Shown in pieces: positions 60,373 through 64,000 of a stretch of 64,000 bases of DNA. The stretch covers positions 29,289,364 through 29,353,363 of the forward strand of contig NC_068977.1 of the NCBI RefSeq assembly GCF_016808095.1, given 5' to 3'. Positions within the stretch are counted from its first letter, which is position 1. The number at the start of each line of letters is the position of its first letter. The translations under genes were made by a program, and so were the position numbers. Origin of the DNA: Vigna angularis (lineage: Eukaryota; Streptophyta; Magnoliopsida; Fabales; Fabaceae). The notes beneath the pieces are model-generated. The model was not told the origin of the DNA. It saw only the letters and a program-made list of their open reading frames with translations, and made no database searches.

Positions 60373-63300
60373 GTAAGACCCGAGAAAATGTAGAGCTTAT
60401 AAATAAGACTTGAGTATGTTTTATTAAATGTGCATGGATTTATAAGGTGTTGTGTAACTCAATTGATCAGAGCTTTTTGATGGACTAAGTGGATGTGTCC
60501 AAATATTGACTTGAACATAAATTTTTATGTTATTTATTTATTTTGTTGATATAAGTGCAACACATATTATTGAATGATTATTAAATTTGTGATGTCTAAT
60601 ATTCTCAATGTGATGTGTTGATTTTATGTAGGCAAGAATGTCTTTTAATGGTTGTTGGTTGAGGTGCAAAAATTATAAATGGAAGTAAAGGGTTACACTT
60701 GAAATAAAATAAGCAGAAAACTAAAAGATTTAAAGGAAGCAGTTATATTTTAAAAACTAGTTGAGATTTTTAAGGTTTAAAAAGTAGTTGAGATTTTTAA
60801 AGAAACATTTTTTAGGTTGTTACGGTATAATAGAATTTAATTAAAAAGAAAAGGAAAAAGGGTTTATTAAAGGAGAAATGAAAAGAGAGGGAGCGTAAAA
60901 ACGGAGAGATGTATAAAATTGAGAGAAAGGGAAAGATATGAGAAGTTAACCTTATTTTATTAGTGATCATTGTTGTTGTTAATTTTAAATGGTTTGAAAG
61001 ATGTTGTGATGTTTGTGCTGTGATGTTTGTGCTGTATTGGATGATTGATGATGTTTTTCTTTGTTTTTCTTAACAAATTTGGGAAGAGAAATTTTTCAGA
61101 AGGTTAGATTTTCTTCTAATTATAATTGTGAACAAAGTAGGGTTATATTTCCTTCTAATTATAATTAGAAATAAATTAAGATTTAGAACTTTCCTCTTAA
61201 TTATAATTAAGAATTGATTAAGGTTAGAATTTTTTTTATTAAATATCAAATTCTAATTATTTGGATTTTAATTAAATTTCTAAGTCAGACTTTTTTTTCA
61301 AAACCCTAATTAATTTATTGAATCACTTTTTTTTTCCTAAGCCTAATTGATTTTTTCTTGTGTTTATTAATTATAATTCCTAGGGGCATTTTATTAACCC
61401 CAGGAACCCTTTAAAATTGATTAGGAATTATAATTTTCTCTTGATTATTATTAGACATTGATTAGGATCAGGGTTCTTTTATTAATTTTCTAAACCCTAA
61501 TTAAAGTACCAATAAGTTTTTCCTAATTAATTTTCCTAAATAGAGCTTTCAAACTTAATAACCCTAATAAGAGAATTTTTCACAATTCTCTGGTTTTCGT
61601 TTCTCTTAGATAGAGGTGTCAATTTGATTCATGACCCCGGGACTAGCCCTAACCCACTCTTGAAAAAGCTCCTTCTTAAGAAGTCCCTCAAATGGGGGCC
61701 AAAAAAAAGCTCCAACCCTCAAAGCCCCCTCTCAAGGGGGTTAGGGTTAGGGTTAAGGTGGGTTTAGCCCACTAAATTTTTTTTGGAAACTAAACTTCAA
61801 CATTCTTAATAGTAACTATTAAAAGTACTAAATTTTATATTAATGTAATTGATTTCTTATTTCAAATTATTAAATAAAACTAATTAATTATAGTATAATA
61901 GAATATTTAATACTCAAAGTAACCACTTTTTTAAATAATTAAAAACAATTGCAAACCACACACTTAATTTTATACAACTAACTAGTTACAAATTTATTTT
62001 ACTGAAATATTATAAAAATGCTTTATTTTGTTGTCAATTTTAATAAAATTATGTCTTATAACCACAAAGAGAGATAATAACATATTAATTTGATTTAATA
62101 TTTGCACTGCTTTTACAATTCTTAAAAAGAATCACTGTTTTGTTTCCTCGACTTCTAAAATATCACTCAATCTGTTTTTAATTATTTAAAATTAAAAATA
62201 ATTCAAAAATTTATTATCTAAAATTTTTGGATCAAAAATAGTATTAATATTTTATGTGTAAATTAAACTTATGTTTTATTTTGTTTTTTTCTCTCTGATA
62301 ATCTTTTCTCAAAATCACTATAAGATATATTATAAAAAGAAAGTTAATTTCTTAAAAATTTATAAAAAATGAAAATTTTAAATAGACCTAAAGTACTAAA
62401 GAATGACAAATGTTATAGTGTTTCAATTCTTTAACTAAAACATTAAATAATTTATTTTTAACTTTCAATTAGAACACATAACATAAATGTATGTTTATGT
62501 TTATGTTTATATTTATGTTTATGACATTTAAAATATAAACATTTTGAGTGAGTAGTACGACGAGATTGAATTCTATGGACGAATACAACTTTAATCTGCA
62601 CAAGGTTTATGAGTTTTTTCTTTTTATTTATTATTTTTATTATGAACATGATTTGTTGAGTATAAAATGAAAAAGAAAATCATTTATATTTAATTTCTTT
62701 TTCAATAACTTTCTAAGAAAATAAAGAAGCCTCATTTGTTTTTTTAAATTAAGAGTTTCAATTAGAGAAAATCTTCTCTTAAATTTCAATTAGGATAATT
62801 TTAGATAAAAAGTTAATTTCTTACTTATAACTTAAAAAAACAGTGAAATTAAATATTTAAATTTCAAATTTATAAAATGATCCTTTAATTATATATGTAG
62901 AGAATTTAACTCAATAAATATTGTCATTTTGCTTTTTCTTCTTGATTTTAGAACTCTCCTCTTATAAAATTTTTAATTTATTTTCTATAGTAATTATTTT
63001 TGTATCAAATTAGGAGTTAATTATATTTTTTCTTGTATTCAAAATGAACATAATTCTAAAAAAAAGGCCCATGGGCTGGCCCTGGCCCACAGGGCTTTTG
63101 AAGATATTTTGGCCCTGTGGGCTTTTTCTATGAGGAGCTTTTTGGCCCTGTGGATTTTTCTGGCCCCAACCCACGTGGGTTAGGGCCAAACCATGTAAGG
63201 AGGGCCAAATTGACAAGTCTACTCTTAAACCAACAACATTGGGTGTCCTTCATCTCGCGGTGTGGTGCTAACTCAGGAGCTCGTGACCTTGGTTGTTTAG

Positions 63301-63594
63301 AGAAGGTGATGACACGGTGGAGGTATGATCTGCATAGGGATTCTTCATCACGCAAGGAGCAATGAGGTTCTCTTCTTCCCCAATCGTTTTGGCCGTGCTT
63401 CGTTTCGCAAAAGGGAAGCGCCATTTTCTCCTTCTCTTTCTTGGGTTCTAGCGTGGTTGTCGCAGGGACTTAAGTTTGGTGACCCAGGCGTGACGCTCTC
63501 TTCGTGGCAATGTGTGCCACAGTGGTAACTCTCCATAGCTTCATGGGCGTTCTCGTAGCGGAGGGAATTGTAGAGGCTTCCTGGTCTAGATCTG
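60373..63594. mobile_element. Insertion splitting the copia relic (possible LTR fragment)
   Basis: This segment separates two parts of the minus-strand copia relic. Its left edge reads TGTAAGACCCGAG, like the start of a plant gypsy-type LTR, but no matching TTACA end or second LTR was found. Bases 63230-63590 are less AT-rich and of unknown origin. It contains the hAT element at 61611-63221. About 50 codons of the copia target also seem to be missing, so a deletion accompanied or followed the insertion. Confidence 0.4.
61611..63221. mobile_element. Non-autonomous hAT-type element, 1.6 kb
   Basis: The terminal inverted repeats are TAGAGGTGTCAATTTG (left) and TAGACTTGTCAATTTG (right, read inward). 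They are flanked by an 8-bp target duplication with one mismatch: CTCTTAGA (61603-61610) and CTCTTAAA (63222-63229). Both subterminal regions (61625-61775 and 63065-63210) are rich in GGGCC/GGCCC and AACCCTAA-type words, while the 1.3 kb interior is AT-rich and has no transposase frame. The TIR form and 8-bp duplication place it in the hAT superfamily. Confidence 0.8.
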
Positions 63595-63960
63595 ACCATT
63601 AGATTTGATTTTGAATCATTTGGATAAAATAAGCCCATATCCATAATACATTTAAGGTAATGAAGTATGTGTTTGACTTCATTTTAATATCTTTTTGTAG
63701 GTGAAGAACTATATCTTACTTAACCAATTTACAACAAATGTTATATTAGGTTGAGTATAATTTGCAAGATACATTAGTATTCCTATAACACTAAAATATG
63801 GTATTTCTCTAGTAAGATGTTTATGTCATCTTTAAGCAATCAATTATGGAAAATTTGTTTTCTATTCTTTTAATATAGATATAAGGACAAATATCCTTCT
63901 TTTAATAAGTACTTACCAAGATGTTTATACAATATACGTCCGACCATTATAAATGATATT
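63595..63960 (-). pseudogene. Copia reverse transcriptase C-terminal relic
   Basis: On the minus strand this reads as the end of a copia reverse transcriptase: IPYFSVIGILMYLANYTQPN, then ITFVVNWLSK, a stop, and after a frame change YLKCIMDMGLFYPNDSKSNL, matching the family's usual YLSAIGALMYLA...RPDIAF...GLFY order. It is broken by a stop and frameshifts, and is cut on its 3' side by the insertion at 60373-63594. Confidence 0.75.
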
Positions 63961-64000
63961 TTTGAGATCTCAGGATGGAACCCAACAGGGTTGCTATGTG

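Noticed and set aside
61735..61765. Telomere-like TTAGGG repeats
   Set aside because: Only two or three units, of the vertebrate rather than the plant TTTAGGG form, and part of the GC-rich subterminal block of the hAT element.
63230..63644. Gene on either strand in the GC-richer right end
   Set aside because: Overlapping open frames of 60-98 codons on both strands without a domain; part of the minus frame is the copia RT relic.
1..64000. Bacterial-style systems (operons, CRISPR, phage, toxin-antitoxin)
   Set aside because: Spliced plant genes, plant transposons and high AT intergenic DNA show this is a plant nuclear sequence; nothing of that kind was found.

Overview
This is a plant nuclear window of about 70% A+T. 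It is most likely from a legume, and the repeats (a TRIM with TGTTGGAAGTC ends, long LTRs carrying CGCTCAGCGA or ATCGATTAT motifs) suggest the Phaseolus/Vigna/Glycine group. That placement rests on recognition, not on a search. Genes have short exons with GT-AG introns. No tRNA, rRNA, CRISPR or bacterial feature was seen.

Three host genes can be read confidently. (1) A TERMINAL FLOWER 1-type PEBP gene on + at 15060-15996 has four exons of 198/62/41/218 nt and encodes 172 aa; its His and Asp signature residues mark it as a floral repressor. (2) An XBAT33-type ankyrin/RING E3 ubiquitin ligase on - spans 32124 to 19975 in ten exons and encodes 512 aa. Its intron 8 is 8.3 kb and holds a copia relic, an inverted partial copy of that relic, and a hAT-type element. 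(3) An intronless PORR-domain organelle RNA-binding protein lies on - at 50930-52312 (460 aa). Two orphan terminal exons on + (50332-50547) look like the 3' end of an unidentified gene.

The rest is a layered transposon landscape. Left part (1-12.5 kb): partial and complete LTRs of one long-LTR family, two TRIMs, CACTA-like ends and a copia gag relic. Middle (33-41 kb): a LINE RNase H relic, a second solo LTR with target-site duplication, and a truncated TRIM. Right part: a copia derivative at 46.2-49.65 kb that keeps gag, protease and integrase but has lost reverse transcriptase and RNase H; then a very young, almost intact copia element at 54.25-59.13 kb inserted into an older LTR; then a broken copia on - (60.1-63.9 kb) split by an insertion that itself holds a 1.6 kb non-autonomous hAT element.

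No gene cluster or operon-like system is present. The most notable observations are the 1.55 kb-arm inverted repeat inside the XBAT33 intron, the GC-AG intron in the same gene, the RT-less but LTR-complete copia, TA...CA LTR termini in two copia families, and the swap of palindromic motif arrays at one place in the long-LTR family. All coordinates were worked out by eye; alignments and divergence counts are manual.
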